Shown: positions 19,648-29,508, counted from the stretch's first letter. The stretch: DNA of 45,877 bases from Prochlorococcus sp. AG-449-G23 (GCA_003209585.1 QCQJ01000011.1:1-45877), one strand, 5' to 3'. A program made the numbers and translations. The notes: a model not told the origin generated them from the letters alone.

Positions 19648-20739
19648 ATGCAGTCTATCTCTCCAGAAACTATATACAGGGGAATTTCTGCTTGGGAAAA
19701 ATCTTTACCTCAAATTACTAAATTAACTAAAAGTCCATTAATTCTAGGTAGAGGGATTCAAACGAATAATTTGAGAAATAATATTTTTAATGATTTAAAA
19801 AATCAAAAACTTAATGTAAATTCTGCTAATTTACAATTTGATTGTTGTTACGAAGATATTTCAAGAGTTAAGAATATTATTTCAAATAATAATAATGATT
19901 GTGTTATCGCAGCTGGAGGTGGCAAAGTTCTAGACTCTGGAAAATATATAGCCGATTCTCTTAGAATCCCTTGTATTACAGTTCCCCTTAGCGCCTCTAC
20001 CTGTGCTGGTTGGACAGCCTTATCGAATATTTATACAAAGGATGGTCAATTTATAAAAGATGTTGCATTAGGATCTTGTCCGAAAATACTAGTTTTTGAT
20101 CATAAATTTATTCAAACAGCTCCATCAAGAACACTTGCAAGTGGCATAGCAGATGCCTTGGCAAAATGGTACGAATCTTCAATAACAAGTTCAAAAATAG
20201 ATGACGGTCTTGTTCAACAAGCAATTCAGATATCAAGAGTTTTACGAGATCAACTATTAATAGATGGAGGAAAAGCATTTAAGGGTCAATTTGAAAATAA
20301 TCCATCTTGGCAAAATACCGTAGAAGCATGTGGACTTACAGCAGGATTAGTTGGTGGTATTGGTGGAGAGAAATGTAGGACTGCAGCAGCACATGCTATT
20401 CATAATGCAATTACTCAGATAATCACCCCTAATAAATTCTTACATGGTGAGATTGTTGGAGTTGGTTTATTATTGCAATTAAGAATAGAAGAAATGAAAA
20501 ATAATAATAAATTAGCTGATCAATTAATTAAACAATTATTTGTACTTATGAAAGAATTGAATCTGCCAACTACTATCGGACAACTTGGAATAAATGTTTT
20601 TGAAAATAATAATTTAGAGAAAATTGCTGATTTTACTTGTCGAGATAAATCTGAGATTCACTTTTTGCCTTTTGAAATTAATAAACGTGACATAATAGAG
20701 GTTATTTCAAATTTTGAACAACAAAAAATTAAAACATAA
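19648..20739 (+). CDS. gldA: Iron-containing alcohol dehydrogenase family, GldA-type glycerol dehydrogenase
   Basis: NAD(P)-dependent dehydrogenase of the glycerol dehydrogenase subgroup. The nucleotide-binding GGGK is at 90-93 and SASTCAGWTALS (115-126) is the characteristic following segment. Metal ligands are expected at D169 (SGIADALAKW) and at His in AAHAIHNA and LHGEIVG. Length 363 matches GldA. The true substrate could be glycerol or another polyol or aldehyde. ATG start, 15 bp after clpC; the following hydrolase gene starts at or inside its 3' end. Confidence 0.85.
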   Translation: MQSISPETIYRGISAWEKSLPQITKLTKSPLILGRGIQTNNLRNNIFNDLKNQKLNVNSANLQFDCCYEDISRVKNIISNNNNDCVIAAGGGKVLDSGKYIADSLRIPCITVPLSASTCAGWTALSNIYTKDGQFIKDVALGSCPKILVFDHKFIQTAPSRTLASGIADALAKWYESSITSSKIDDGLVQQAIQISRVLRDQLLIDGGKAFKGQFENNPSWQNTVEACGLTAGLVGGIGGEKCRTAAAHAIHNAITQIITPNKFLHGEIVGVGLLLQLRIEEMKNNNKLADQLIKQLFVLMKELNLPTTIGQLGINVFENNNLEKIADFTCRDKSEIHFLPFEINKRDIIEVISNFEQQKIKT

Positions 20740-21646
20740 ATATTTTTTGACTAAAAACAATTTTGAACAATTAAGTGATTTAAATGCAGAATTTTTCGAA
20801 AGTGCCAAATTGTCACTATTAGATCCTTTAGGTCTTTATTTGGCAAATGATGTTAAGTGGATAAAACTCAACCAAAATTGGAACTTCTTAAAATTCCCAG
20901 TAGTTATGGGAGGAAAAGGTCAACCTATACTTCTTCTACATGGCTTTGATAGTAGTTTTTTAGAATTCAGAAGAATATATAAATCACTAAAAAGAAATTT
21001 TCAAGTTATCGTTCCTGATCTTCTGGGTTTTGGTTTTAGTCCCAGGTGCGCAACAAATGAATACAATTCCTCGAAAATAATTTCGCATTTAATTGATCTC
21101 CTTAAGACATTAAAAATAACAAAGAATCTAAAAATCATAGGTGCCTCTATGGGAGGCTCAACAGCTTTAAAACTTGCTTATGAAATTCCTGATTCTATTG
21201 AAAAAATTATCCTTTTGTCACCCGCCGGATTGTTTGGAGAACCTAAGAGTATCCCTTTTCCTCTTAACCAAATTGGTGCCTCATTTCTTGGATTGCCTCA
21301 GGTTAGAAAAAGTCTTTGTAGGCAAGCATTTGCTTTTCCAGATGAATGCGTTGGTAAGATGGAAGAGCAAATTGCTTCAATTCATTTAGGTTGTAAAGGA
21401 TGGAGGGATTCACTTGCATCATTTGCAAAAAGTGGTGGGTTTGCAGGAACTCAAAAATATATCCAAAATATCCCAATTAAAACATTATGTGGAGAAAATG
21501 ATCGAATTCTTGGAAAAAAAGAGCTTAAAAAAATAGGAAATATTGAAAAATTAAATTTTGTAGGTTTACAAAATTGTGGTCATCTTCCACATATAGATCT
21601 TCCATCATTATCTAGTAAAATTATCCAAGATTATTTTTTGGAATAA
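20714..21646 (+). CDS. Alpha/beta hydrolase fold protein
   Basis: Hydrolase of unknown substrate. Typical features are the oxyanion-hole region ILLLHGFDSSFLEFR, the nucleophile elbow GASMGGS (Ser in G-x-S-x-G), a downstream acid near LCGENDRIL and catalytic His in NCGHLPHID. Length 310. The start is uncertain: no ATG is available, so either TTG at 20714, overlapping gldA by 26 bp, or TTG at 20747, eight bases after it, must be used. Neither has a clear ribosome-binding site. It may be a bacteriochlorophyllase, epoxide hydrolase or esterase relative; the family is too broad to choose. Confidence 0.8.
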   Translation: MNNKKLKHKYFLTKNNFEQLSDLNAEFFESAKLSLLDPLGLYLANDVKWIKLNQNWNFLKFPVVMGGKGQPILLLHGFDSSFLEFRRIYKSLKRNFQVIVPDLLGFGFSPRCATNEYNSSKIISHLIDLLKTLKITKNLKIIGASMGGSTALKLAYEIPDSIEKIILLSPAGLFGEPKSIPFPLNQIGASFLGLPQVRKSLCRQAFAFPDECVGKMEEQIASIHLGCKGWRDSLASFAKSGGFAGTQKYIQNIPIKTLCGENDRILGKKELKKIGNIEKLNFVGLQNCGHLPHIDLPSLSSKIIQDYFLE

Positions 21647-21658
21647 AAGATTTCTTAA

Positions 21659-22516
21659 TTAATTTAGATACTTGAGAATTATAAAAATATAATACAAAAC
21701 AGATGGAGTAAAGATGTAGCTGTCAATTCTGTCAAGAATCCCTCCATGTCCAGGTAAAAAAGTTCCGGAATCTTTTATTTTTGCATCTCTCTTCATCATA
21801 GATTCAATTAAATCTCCAACTAATGCCATAAGAGAAATTGAAATTCCATATATTATTCCAACAAATAATGGATTTTCCCAATTCAATAAAAATGCGAAAA
21901 TTATTGCTAGTAAAGTTGAACAGGATATTCCTCCAATTAAACCTTCTATAGTTTTGCTCGGAGATATTGGAGATAGAGATGTTTTCCCAAATGACTTCCC
22001 AATGAAATAAGAACCAATATCACTAGCTACAATTAAAAAACAAGAAGTTAAGGTTAAATGCAGGCCTGTAGTATTTGATAAGTTCTCAAACGACATAAAA
22101 CCCTGATTTGAACTGGTTATCACTGAATCTAATCCCCTTAACTTTATCCAGTAACTAGGTAAAAAACCTAAATAGAATAATCCAAAAATAGAGGCTGCAA
22201 TATCTGAAATTGTCCCAGGTTTTGGTTGCAAAAGTAACCAAGTACATATCCCAACTGAACAGATTGGCAAAATTGAATTTGAAATTTCTCCTTCAAGCAC
22301 ACCAATAGTCTCAAGATAAGTAGAAACTATAATAATAAAGGATGAAAATAATGTGGTTTTTGTCGCTGGTCTTATTCCTTTAAATTCTGCCATTCTAAAA
22401 AATTCTAATAATGCTAGATATGTAAGCAAAGCAGTTGCCAATGTAAAAAACCATCCCCCCATCAAAACAACAATTAAACCAAAAATTCCTATAAGTAACC
22501 CGCTTCTTAATCTCAT
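21659..22516 (-). CDS. cdsA: Phosphatidate cytidylyltransferase CdsA
   Basis: Integral membrane enzyme that makes CDP-diacylglycerol from phosphatidate and CTP, the entry to phosphatidylglycerol, which photosystems need. The family signature is clear at about residues 240-262: SMMKRDAKIKDSGTFLPGHG followed by GILDRIDS. The rest is about eight hydrophobic segments. Length 285 is normal. ATG start, 9 bp after the preceding decarboxylase-family gene, so the two share a transcript. Confidence 0.93.
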   Translation of the reverse strand: MRLRSGLLIGIFGLIVVLMGGWFFTLATALLTYLALLEFFRMAEFKGIRPATKTTLFSSFIIIVSTYLETIGVLEGEISNSILPICSVGICTWLLLQPKPGTISDIAASIFGLFYLGFLPSYWIKLRGLDSVITSSNQGFMSFENLSNTTGLHLTLTSCFLIVASDIGSYFIGKSFGKTSLSPISPSKTIEGLIGGISCSTLLAIIFAFLLNWENPLFVGIIYGISISLMALVGDLIESMMKRDAKIKDSGTFLPGHGGILDRIDSYIFTPSVLYYIFIILKYLN

Positions 22517-22525
22517 ATGAAATTG

Positions 22526-23923
22526 CTATGTTTCTAAGACTCTTATATTAAAATTTACCAGATCCTTGTTGCATAAACATTGATTATTTATCCAATTAAA
22601 CCTATCTATATCAATTTTTTCTCCAGGAACTAGTAAAGGTATCCCAGGAGGATAAGGACAAATAATATCTCCAGATATTTTATTTAATGATTGTGAGAAA
22701 GGAATACTCCGACTCTTACTTCTCCAAGCAATTCCAATTTCGATTTCGGGAGCTTGAACTAATTTAAAGGGCGATCTGAGCACTTCTAAACTTTTTGATT
22801 TTTTGGAATTTAATAGTAATTTTTTCCATAACTTTTCAAATAAATTAAGAAAATCTTTTTGATTCCCAAATCCTAAGCAAAAAGTGAGAGTCATCATTTC
22901 TGGTAATTCGGCAATAAGTCCATTTCTATAAAAAAAATTATCAGCAGTAAAACCATCAATCCCAGCCTTAGAGGTATTTACTACAATTTTTAAGGGGTCT
23001 TGAGTTTCTATAAGAGGAATATTTTTTTGAATTAATTTTTTATAAATACTTTTTGCCTCTAAAATTCTTTTTTGATATTTTGATAAACTTTTTTTGTTAA
23101 ACCAATCCCTAATAGACTCTTCACAAGAAGAAAGTAATAAGGAACTTGGACTGGTGGTTTGCAGTAAATTAATACTTTTGATTAATTTATATTCATTTAT
23201 TAGATTCCCTTTGTACCAAAGTACCGCCGTTTGAGTTAATCCATTGAGTGACTTATGCAATGAATTAACCACTAAATCAGCGTTTGATGATAAGGCCGGT
23301 TTTGGTAAATTAAGATTTTCACAAAAAAGGAAATATGAACCATGGGCTTCATCAACTAAAACAGGTAAATTTTTTTGATGACAACAATCTATTAAAGGCT
23401 CTAAATCTCCGGAATAACCTTGATAAGAGGGGTTTACAAGAATAACCCCTGCAATTTTATTCTCATCAAAATTTAATTTTTTAAATACATTTTCCAACCA
23501 GATTTTTGTAATTGGTTTGTAATGACCCGTTATGGTTGAAAATTCTAAGTCAAAAAATATCGGATTTATATTCTGCATCGCACAGATTTTTATGACACTT
23601 ATATGAACATTTCTAGGCATCAGGATATTTTCGCCTGGATTTGCCATTGCAATTACTGCTGATTGTATTAATCCAGAAGCCCCATTAACTCCAAAAAAAC
23701 ATCCTTTAGCCCCAAATTTGTCGGAGAATTCTCTTTGAGATTTAGCAATTAATCCGCTTTGGGATAGTGGGGAGCCTATTTCTGGCAGTTCGGGCAAGTC
23801 CCAATACCCAGGTGGATTTTTTAACAACTTCACTAATTTCTTTGGTAAAGCTGCCCCTCTGTTATGAGCGGGAAAGAATAAAGACTTTAAAAACTTTTTA
23901 GTTAGAAAAGATGAAATGCTCAT
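22526..23923 (-). CDS. Orn/Lys/Arg decarboxylase-family PLP enzyme
   Basis: Fold-type I PLP enzyme of the ornithine/lysine/arginine decarboxylase group. Motifs: PGYWDLPELPEIG near the N-terminus, VDEAHGSYF (cofactor-binding Asp and His) and NSLHKSLNGLTQTA, with the PLP lysine in HKS. The 465-residue length is the short, wingless form found in Gram-positive bacteria and cyanobacteria, unlike the 700-residue E. coli enzymes. The substrate amino acid cannot be read from sequence; a role in polyamine or cadaverine synthesis is possible. ATG start; 64 bp separate it from the divergent UbiB-type gene. Confidence 0.85.
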   Translation of the reverse strand: MSISSFLTKKFLKSLFFPAHNRGAALPKKLVKLLKNPPGYWDLPELPEIGSPLSQSGLIAKSQREFSDKFGAKGCFFGVNGASGLIQSAVIAMANPGENILMPRNVHISVIKICAMQNINPIFFDLEFSTITGHYKPITKIWLENVFKKLNFDENKIAGVILVNPSYQGYSGDLEPLIDCCHQKNLPVLVDEAHGSYFLFCENLNLPKPALSSNADLVVNSLHKSLNGLTQTAVLWYKGNLINEYKLIKSINLLQTTSPSSLLLSSCEESIRDWFNKKSLSKYQKRILEAKSIYKKLIQKNIPLIETQDPLKIVVNTSKAGIDGFTADNFFYRNGLIAELPEMMTLTFCLGFGNQKDFLNLFEKLWKKLLLNSKKSKSLEVLRSPFKLVQAPEIEIGIAWRSKSRSIPFSQSLNKISGDIICPYPPGIPLLVPGEKIDIDRFNWINNQCLCNKDLVNFNIRVLET

Positions 23924-23987
23924 AAAGTATTATTGACATATATAGAATGGACTACATGGTAATCTTTTTTGATATTTTTTAACTTTA

Positions 23988-25643
23988 ATGAAAAGATCTT
24001 ATTCGGAATATTCAGCAAAAGAAGACTTTCTTTGGTTGATTTTGAGACCATGGATTTTTATCCCAAGAGTTTTATATATCCTTTTAACTTTTATTTTTCT
24101 TTTTTTAAGAATACTTTTTCAAAGTAACAGTAAAAATAAAAATGTACAAAAAAATCTCTCGAAATATCTTTTTGATGTAATAACGGATTTAGGGCCTTGT
24201 TTTATCAAATTAGGCCAAGCACTCTCAACTAGACCAGATCTTGTTAGACAAGATTGGCTTACTGAACTTACAAACTTACAAGATAATCTCCCAGCATTTG
24301 ATCACAAAATTGCTTTAAAAATCATTGAAGAGGAACTTGGATCCCCCGTTAATGAATTATTTGAAGAGTTTCCAGATAGTCCTATTGCTTCAGCAAGCTT
24401 AGGTCAAGTTTATAAAGCAAAATTAAATAATTCTTATCTAGCTGTGAAAGTACAGCGGCCAAATTTATACTTCCTTATAAGAAGGGATGTCGTAATCTTA
24501 AGGTTTTTAGGAACTTTTTTATCCCCACTCTTACCATTAAATATAGGTGTTGGAATTGGAGAGATAATAGATGAATTCGGTAAGGCACTTTTTGATGAAA
24601 TTGACTATCAAAAAGAGGCTGAAAATGCTTTAAGGTTTGCAAATTTATTCAAAGAAAATCCAAATATTTTTATTCCTAAATTAGAAAAACAGTTTTCATC
24701 CAAAAGGGTAATCACAACTTCTTGGATTGATGGAGTTAAGTTAAGAGATCGATTTTTACTAGAGGAAAATAACTTAATACCTGCTTCGTTTATAAAAACA
24801 TGTGTCATCAGTGGACTGCAGCAATTATTTGAATTTGGATATTTTCATGCAGACCCACATCCAGGAAATATGTTTGCTCTCAAAGGAGGAAATGCAGATT
24901 GTGGGAATTTAGCTTATGTTGATTTTGGAATGATGGATACTATTACAAATTCAGATAGACTTACTCTAATAAAGGCAATTGTTCACATAATAAACGAAGA
25001 ATATTATCTTCTAGCAGAAGATTTCCAGAAATTAGGTTTTTTAACCAAAGAACAAGATCTTCAAAAACTTGTTGAACCATTAAAAGAAGTTCTAGGAGGA
25101 TCTTTTGGCGCTGAGGTTGGTAATTTTAATCTTAAAAATGTAACTGACAAATTCTCAAAACTAATGTATTCCTATCCTTTCAGAGTTCCCAGTAGGTTTG
25201 CCTTAATAATTAGAGCCGTTGTTAGTCAAGAGGGTTTAGCACTAAGGTTAGATCCTGAATTTAAAATTCTAAAAATAGCTTATCCATATATTGCCAAAAA
25301 ACTACTGACCGATAATTCTGAAGAGATTTTAGACATACTTTTAGAAGTCGTTTTTGATAAAAAAGGTCAAATCCAAATAGAAAAAGTTGAAAGTTTACTA
25401 AACATTTTATTTAGAGATGCAGAGAATATTAATTCAGATCTCATACCAGTTGCGAACGCTGGATTGAAATTATTTGTCAGTAAAAAAGGATCTGAAGTTA
25501 GGAAGAATCTTCTTTTAAGTCTTATAAAAGATGAAAAATTAGAATTTACTGATGCAAAAAAACTCTTAGCTTTAATTAGAGATACTTTTAGCCCTCTAAA
25601 TATTGCAAAAAGTGCAGTACAAAATATTATTTCAACAGTTTAG
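23988..25643 (+). CDS. ABC1/UbiB-family atypical kinase
   Basis: Member of the UbiB/ADCK family, linked to prenylquinone metabolism (plastoquinone or tocopherol-like pathways in photosynthetic cells). Hallmark motifs: FIKLGQALSTRPDL (the KxGQ motif), an Ala-rich loop SPIASASLGQVYKA in place of a normal P-loop, VKVQRP with the kinase lysine, DEIDYQKEAEN, HADPHPGNMF (catalytic loop) and VDFGMMD (metal-binding DFG). Length 551 is typical of cyanobacterial members. ATG start. Several paralogues usually exist per genome, so a specific gene name is not given. Confidence 0.88.
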   Translation: MKRSYSEYSAKEDFLWLILRPWIFIPRVLYILLTFIFLFLRILFQSNSKNKNVQKNLSKYLFDVITDLGPCFIKLGQALSTRPDLVRQDWLTELTNLQDNLPAFDHKIALKIIEEELGSPVNELFEEFPDSPIASASLGQVYKAKLNNSYLAVKVQRPNLYFLIRRDVVILRFLGTFLSPLLPLNIGVGIGEIIDEFGKALFDEIDYQKEAENALRFANLFKENPNIFIPKLEKQFSSKRVITTSWIDGVKLRDRFLLEENNLIPASFIKTCVISGLQQLFEFGYFHADPHPGNMFALKGGNADCGNLAYVDFGMMDTITNSDRLTLIKAIVHIINEEYYLLAEDFQKLGFLTKEQDLQKLVEPLKEVLGGSFGAEVGNFNLKNVTDKFSKLMYSYPFRVPSRFALIIRAVVSQEGLALRLDPEFKILKIAYPYIAKKLLTDNSEEILDILLEVVFDKKGQIQIEKVESLLNILFRDAENINSDLIPVANAGLKLFVSKKGSEVRKNLLLSLIKDEKLEFTDAKKLLALIRDTFSPLNIAKSAVQNIISTV

Positions 25644-25751
25644 TTTTATATTTATAGTTAATTAACTTACCTATGAATTTAATTTTATTAGAATTGGATG
25701 TAATATTTTAAAAATGAGAAGTAAAAGGATTATTTAGCTTTGGAAGATTAA

Positions 25752-26246
25752 ATGAATATTTTGAAAAACCTCTTTTTATTTAATAAAAAATCTGAAAAAA
25801 ATAAAGAATATAGTCCTGGATTGGTTGACCAATCTTTAGAAATTGCAAAGTTAGTAAAAGAAGCAAGAATTCAACAAAACCTTACAATTAAGGAATTGTC
25901 GTACATTTCAAAAATCCCTGAACGAATAATAAACTCTATTGAAAATAATAATAAAAGTACTAGGCCAGAGTATCCTTTTATAAGATCTATATTAATTAAA
26001 TTAGAGGAATGCTTAGTATTAAAAAAAAATACATTATTAAATTTAGCAGTTAAAGAAAGAAAAATTTTAAAGAAAAAGGGAAAGGATTTTATGTTCAGGA
26101 AATTCGATCTTATCAATACATGGCAAGGAAGTCTTTTGTATTTTTTTATATTAGTTTTAACTATTTTTATATTAAAGAGATACTTTATTTTAAATGTAAA
26201 TGTTATGGAGATTCAAAATATTGAAAATCAAATTATTGATAAATAA
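25752..26246 (+). CDS. Short RodZ-like protein: helix-turn-helix plus one membrane segment
   Basis: The 164-residue product has a Cro/C1-type helix-turn-helix domain (about 30-105) with ARIQQNLTIKELSYISKIPE, very like the N-terminal domain of RodZ, the MreB-binding cell-shape protein. A basic segment (101-118) is followed by one membrane helix (127-144) and only about 20 residues outside. Full RodZ is about 330 residues with a large periplasmic domain, so this is a minimal or shortened version. It lies 108 bp after the UbiB-type gene and is convergent with malQ. ATG start. It could instead be an unrelated membrane-tethered regulator. Confidence 0.65.
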   Translation: MNILKNLFLFNKKSEKNKEYSPGLVDQSLEIAKLVKEARIQQNLTIKELSYISKIPERIINSIENNNKSTRPEYPFIRSILIKLEECLVLKKNTLLNLAVKERKILKKKGKDFMFRKFDLINTWQGSLLYFFILVLTIFILKRYFILNVNVMEIQNIENQIIDK

Positions 26247-26259
26247 TTTTTAATAATAT

Positions 26260-27780
26260 CTACATTAGAGTTCTCCCAAAATTATTTCCTAGCTCACTAA
26301 ACATTTTTATATTATTTTCTATTTCTTCTAAAGGACAATTTAACTTCCATTTCCAGTTATTTTTTGTGGTCCCAGGTTTGTTTAATCTACTTGAATCGTC
26401 TAGAGATAATAGATCTTGTAATGGAGCGATAAAAAGATTAGCATTTGTCTCCATGCCAATTTCTATTAAATCCCAAGAAGGATTTTCTGAAAATTTATGC
26501 TCATCTTTTATTTTTTTTTGGGATTCATAATCTAAATTTTCCCACCATGAAACAGAAGTAGAGTTGTCGTGAGTACCTGTATAAACAACCCAATTTTCTC
26601 CTTCAATATTCTTTGGTAAATAAGGATTATCTTCATTGCCATCAAAAGCAAATTGTAATATTTTCATGCCAGGTAGTTCAAAGTTTTTCCTTAATTTCTC
26701 TACATCTGGAGTTATTACTCCCAGATCCTCCGCAATAATAGGTAGATAGTTACCCCCTAGATCCTTTTTAACTTTGTTTAATAGTGTTTTACCTGGAGAA
26801 TTTATCCATTTCCCAATAATTGCCGTTTTAGAATTGCCATTAACTCTCCAGTAACCTGCTAAACCCCTGAAATGATCAAATCTTAATATGTCCACAAGTT
26901 CAAATTGTCTTTTAAATCTTTTTCTCCACCAATTGAAATTAGTCCTTTTATGCTTTGACCAAAAGTAAGTTGGGGTACCCCATAATTGTCCTGTTGATGA
27001 AAAATAATCAGGTGGAACACCACTTTGAAAGATTAAATCTCCATTTTTAAAAATTGAAAATAATGATTTATTACTCCATACGTCGGCGCTGTCTCTAGAG
27101 ACATAAAAAGGCAAATCTCCTATCAGCTTAATATTTCTTGATTTTGCAAAATTTTTAATTACGCTCCATTGCTCATCAAGATGCCACTGCATTAATTTTT
27201 TAATAAGTATCTCTTCACTTTTTTTCTTAATCCACGATTTTAAGAACTTATTATTTTTTGTTTTAAATTCTTGAGGCCATTCCCACCAAGGCAACATATT
27301 AAACTCCTCTCTGATAACAACAAATGTTGCATAATCTTCAACCCAAGAATGCCTACTGACCCATTTGTTAAAATTAATTTTTCTTTCTTCAGATTGTGAA
27401 CTCCAACCTTGCAAAAGGAGGAGACCCAATTTTTTTGTTAGGTCATCCGCAATATCAAAATCAAAATGATCTTTATTCTGATTTGTTGGACCTAAATTTT
27501 CTTTATCTGAGATGTAGATAAAACCTTTTTCGATTAAATCATCTATATCCAAAAACCATGGGTTTAATGCAAAACTAGATGGGGAACTATATGGCGAACC
27601 TGTAGAGTCAGTAGGTGTAAGAGGTAAAAATTGCCAGTATTCAATTCCATGCTTATGAAGTTTTCTTATCCACTCTTTAGCTCCTCTCCCAAAAGTTCCA
27701 CATACTCTTCCTCCCGGAATACATGTTGGATGCATAAGTACGCCTAATGATTTTCTTGCAACAATTGACTCTATAGGCAT
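26260..27780 (-). CDS. malQ: 4-alpha-glucanotransferase MalQ (amylomaltase)
   Basis: GH77 enzyme that transfers glucan segments between maltodextrins during glycogen breakdown. Conserved elements: GSPYSSPSSFALNPWFLDI near the N-terminus, GDLPFYVSRDSADVW, RFDHFRGL with the nucleophile Asp near residue 302, AEDLGVITPDV with the acid/base Glu, and YTGTHDNST with the third Asp. Length 506 is normal. ATG start. Monocistronic by context. It complements the GH57 branching enzyme and zwf/opcA in the same window. Confidence 0.95.
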   Translation of the reverse strand: MPIESIVARKSLGVLMHPTCIPGGRVCGTFGRGAKEWIRKLHKHGIEYWQFLPLTPTDSTGSPYSSPSSFALNPWFLDIDDLIEKGFIYISDKENLGPTNQNKDHFDFDIADDLTKKLGLLLLQGWSSQSEERKINFNKWVSRHSWVEDYATFVVIREEFNMLPWWEWPQEFKTKNNKFLKSWIKKKSEEILIKKLMQWHLDEQWSVIKNFAKSRNIKLIGDLPFYVSRDSADVWSNKSLFSIFKNGDLIFQSGVPPDYFSSTGQLWGTPTYFWSKHKRTNFNWWRKRFKRQFELVDILRFDHFRGLAGYWRVNGNSKTAIIGKWINSPGKTLLNKVKKDLGGNYLPIIAEDLGVITPDVEKLRKNFELPGMKILQFAFDGNEDNPYLPKNIEGENWVVYTGTHDNSTSVSWWENLDYESQKKIKDEHKFSENPSWDLIEIGMETNANLFIAPLQDLLSLDDSSRLNKPGTTKNNWKWKLNCPLEEIENNIKMFSELGNNFGRTLM

Positions 27781-27858
27781 GTTTTTAATATATTTTGATT
27801 CTTTAAACTTAAAGTGTTTTTATTTCCTTAAATTAAACGATATACAAATTTTTTATAA

Positions 27859-27889
27859 TTGACAAATATTATTCCTGGTTTTTTAGACT
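27859..27889 (+). promoter_or_regulatory. Candidate promoter in the malQ-prsA gap
   Basis: TTGACA (27859-27864) is followed after 19 bp by TAGACT (27884-27889), a usable but long-spaced sigma-70 promoter pointing to prsA, about 135 bp upstream of its GTG start. The 246-bp gap is the longest in the window and otherwise shows no open frame or strong hairpin. Confidence 0.3.
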
Positions 27890-28026
27890 GAATTAATATA
27901 AATTTTAGTTTTTAATTAACAATATTTTGCTTAATTGATGTGACTTTTGAAAAGATCTAGTCATTATCTTTTGCTAAATTCACATAAACGACTACGATAA
28001 GGATATAGTTTTATAGTGCAAATTTC

Positions 28027-29022
28027 GTGACAAGTTTTATCACGGCAGTGCAGAATAAAGAATCGAAATTTAATCTAACTAATAGTAGATTAAGGCTAGT
28101 AAGTGGAACAACAAATCCTAAATTAGCTGAAGAAATTGCATCATACTTAGGTATAAAAAATGTACCTTTAATATCTAAAAGATTTGCTGATGGAGAACTT
28201 TATGTACAGATTCAGCAATCTATTAGAGGTTGTGATGTATTTCTTATACAACCAACATGCGCCCCGGTAAACGATAGTTTAATGGAGCTTATGATTATGG
28301 TTGATGCCTGCAAAAGAGCATCTGCTAGACAAATAACGGCTGTTATTCCCTATTTTGGGTACGCAAGAGCAGATAGAAAGACCTCAGGAAGAGAGTCTAT
28401 AACGGCAAAACTAACTGCTAATTTACTAGAGAAATCAGGAGTTGATAGAGTTCTTGCTATGGACTTACATTCTGCTCAAATACAAGGTTATTTTGATATA
28501 CCATGCGATCATATTTATGGATCACCTGTATTAATTGATTATTTAGAGACTTTAAATTTAGAGGAAGTCGTAGTTGTTTCTCCTGATGTAGGCGGAGTGG
28601 CTAGAGCAAGAGCATTTGCAAAATTAATGAATGATGCTCCGTTGGCTATAATTGACAAAAGAAGATCTGCCCATAATATTGCTGAAAGTTTAACAGTTAT
28701 TGGTGAAGTTAAAGGTAAAACGGCAATTCTTATAGACGACATGATAGACACGGGGGGCACAATTTGTTCTGGAGCTAATTTATTAAAAAAAGAGGGAGCT
28801 AATAGAATATTTGCATGTGCTTCACATGCTGTTTTTTCTCCTCCTTCTTATGAAAGATTAAGTGCTAAGGATCTTTTTGAACAAGTTATTGTGACTAACA
28901 GTATACCAGTTATAGTTAAAGATAATTTTCCTCAATTAAAAGTTCTTTCTGTCGCAAATATGTTAGGTGAAGCTATTTGGAGAATCCACGAAGAAAGTTC
29001 TGTTAGTTCAATGTTTAGGTAA
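28027..29022 (+). CDS. prsA: Ribose-phosphate pyrophosphokinase (PRPP synthetase)
   Basis: Makes PRPP from ribose 5-phosphate and ATP for nucleotide, histidine and tryptophan synthesis. Motifs: RFADGELYVQI, DLHSAQIQGYFDIP, VVSPDVGGVARARAFA, and the PRPP-binding loop AILIDDMIDTGGTI. Length 331 is near the usual 315-330. The start is GTG at 28027; the first 20 residues (TSFITAVQNKESKF) are a short extension before the conserved LRLVSGTTNPKLAEEIA. Long upstream gap. Confidence 0.95.
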   Translation: MTSFITAVQNKESKFNLTNSRLRLVSGTTNPKLAEEIASYLGIKNVPLISKRFADGELYVQIQQSIRGCDVFLIQPTCAPVNDSLMELMIMVDACKRASARQITAVIPYFGYARADRKTSGRESITAKLTANLLEKSGVDRVLAMDLHSAQIQGYFDIPCDHIYGSPVLIDYLETLNLEEVVVVSPDVGGVARARAFAKLMNDAPLAIIDKRRSAHNIAESLTVIGEVKGKTAILIDDMIDTGGTICSGANLLKKEGANRIFACASHAVFSPPSYERLSAKDLFEQVIVTNSIPVIVKDNFPQLKVLSVANMLGEAIWRIHEESSVSSMFR

Positions 29023-29031
29023 TCTAGAAAA

Positions 29032-29508
29032 TTATTTTTTGGATTCCTTTACAAGTTGCTTTAACCTTTTTTCATAATCTTTTTTGACCTTATCTGGAAT
29101 GCTTTCAGGACAAATATTTAGTGCACTTCCAACAATCTGAAATGTACCTGCATTATATAATTTTTTTTCGTCAAGTTTTTCATTACCTATAGATTTAATA
29201 ACCCCACCATGTTTACCAATTATTACATTGGCAAAAGTGGCACTAGCGACACCAAGACCTTTATTAAAATCTACCTCGGCTTTTGAGGCTATACAAAGAT
29301 AAGAAGCCCCCATTTGTCTATAAAGAAATAAATCTTTTTCTGAAGCAGAAGTTAAATTTTTTTCGGCTTTAATTTGTTTATTTAATATACAAATCTCAAA
29401 AATTGTAAAAGGTAAAATTAGGCTAATACCGAAAAATTTTAGAAATCTTTTTGAATAAAAATTAAAACTCATTAAATAATGATATTTAATACAAGATAAC
29501 ATTTTCAT
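29032..29508 (-). CDS. Unknown protein with N-terminal hydrophobic signal
   Basis: Function not recognised. After a basic start there is a hydrophobic segment (about residues 23-42) and a possible cleavage region near IKAEK (46-50), so the protein is likely exported or membrane-anchored. The remainder is polar and Lys-rich with isolated Cys residues. An internal Met13 (MSFNFYSKRF) is an equally good start and would give 146 residues with a better-placed signal peptide; no ribosome-binding site decides between them. It is downstream of another unknown leftward gene with a 25-bp gap and converges on prsA. Confidence 0.55.
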   Translation of the reverse strand: MKMLSCIKYHYLMSFNFYSKRFLKFFGISLILPFTIFEICILNKQIKAEKNLTSASEKDLFLYRQMGASYLCIASKAEVDFNKGLGVASATFANVIIGKHGGVIKSIGNEKLDEKKLYNAGTFQIVGSALNICPESIPDKVKKDYEKRLKQLVKESKK

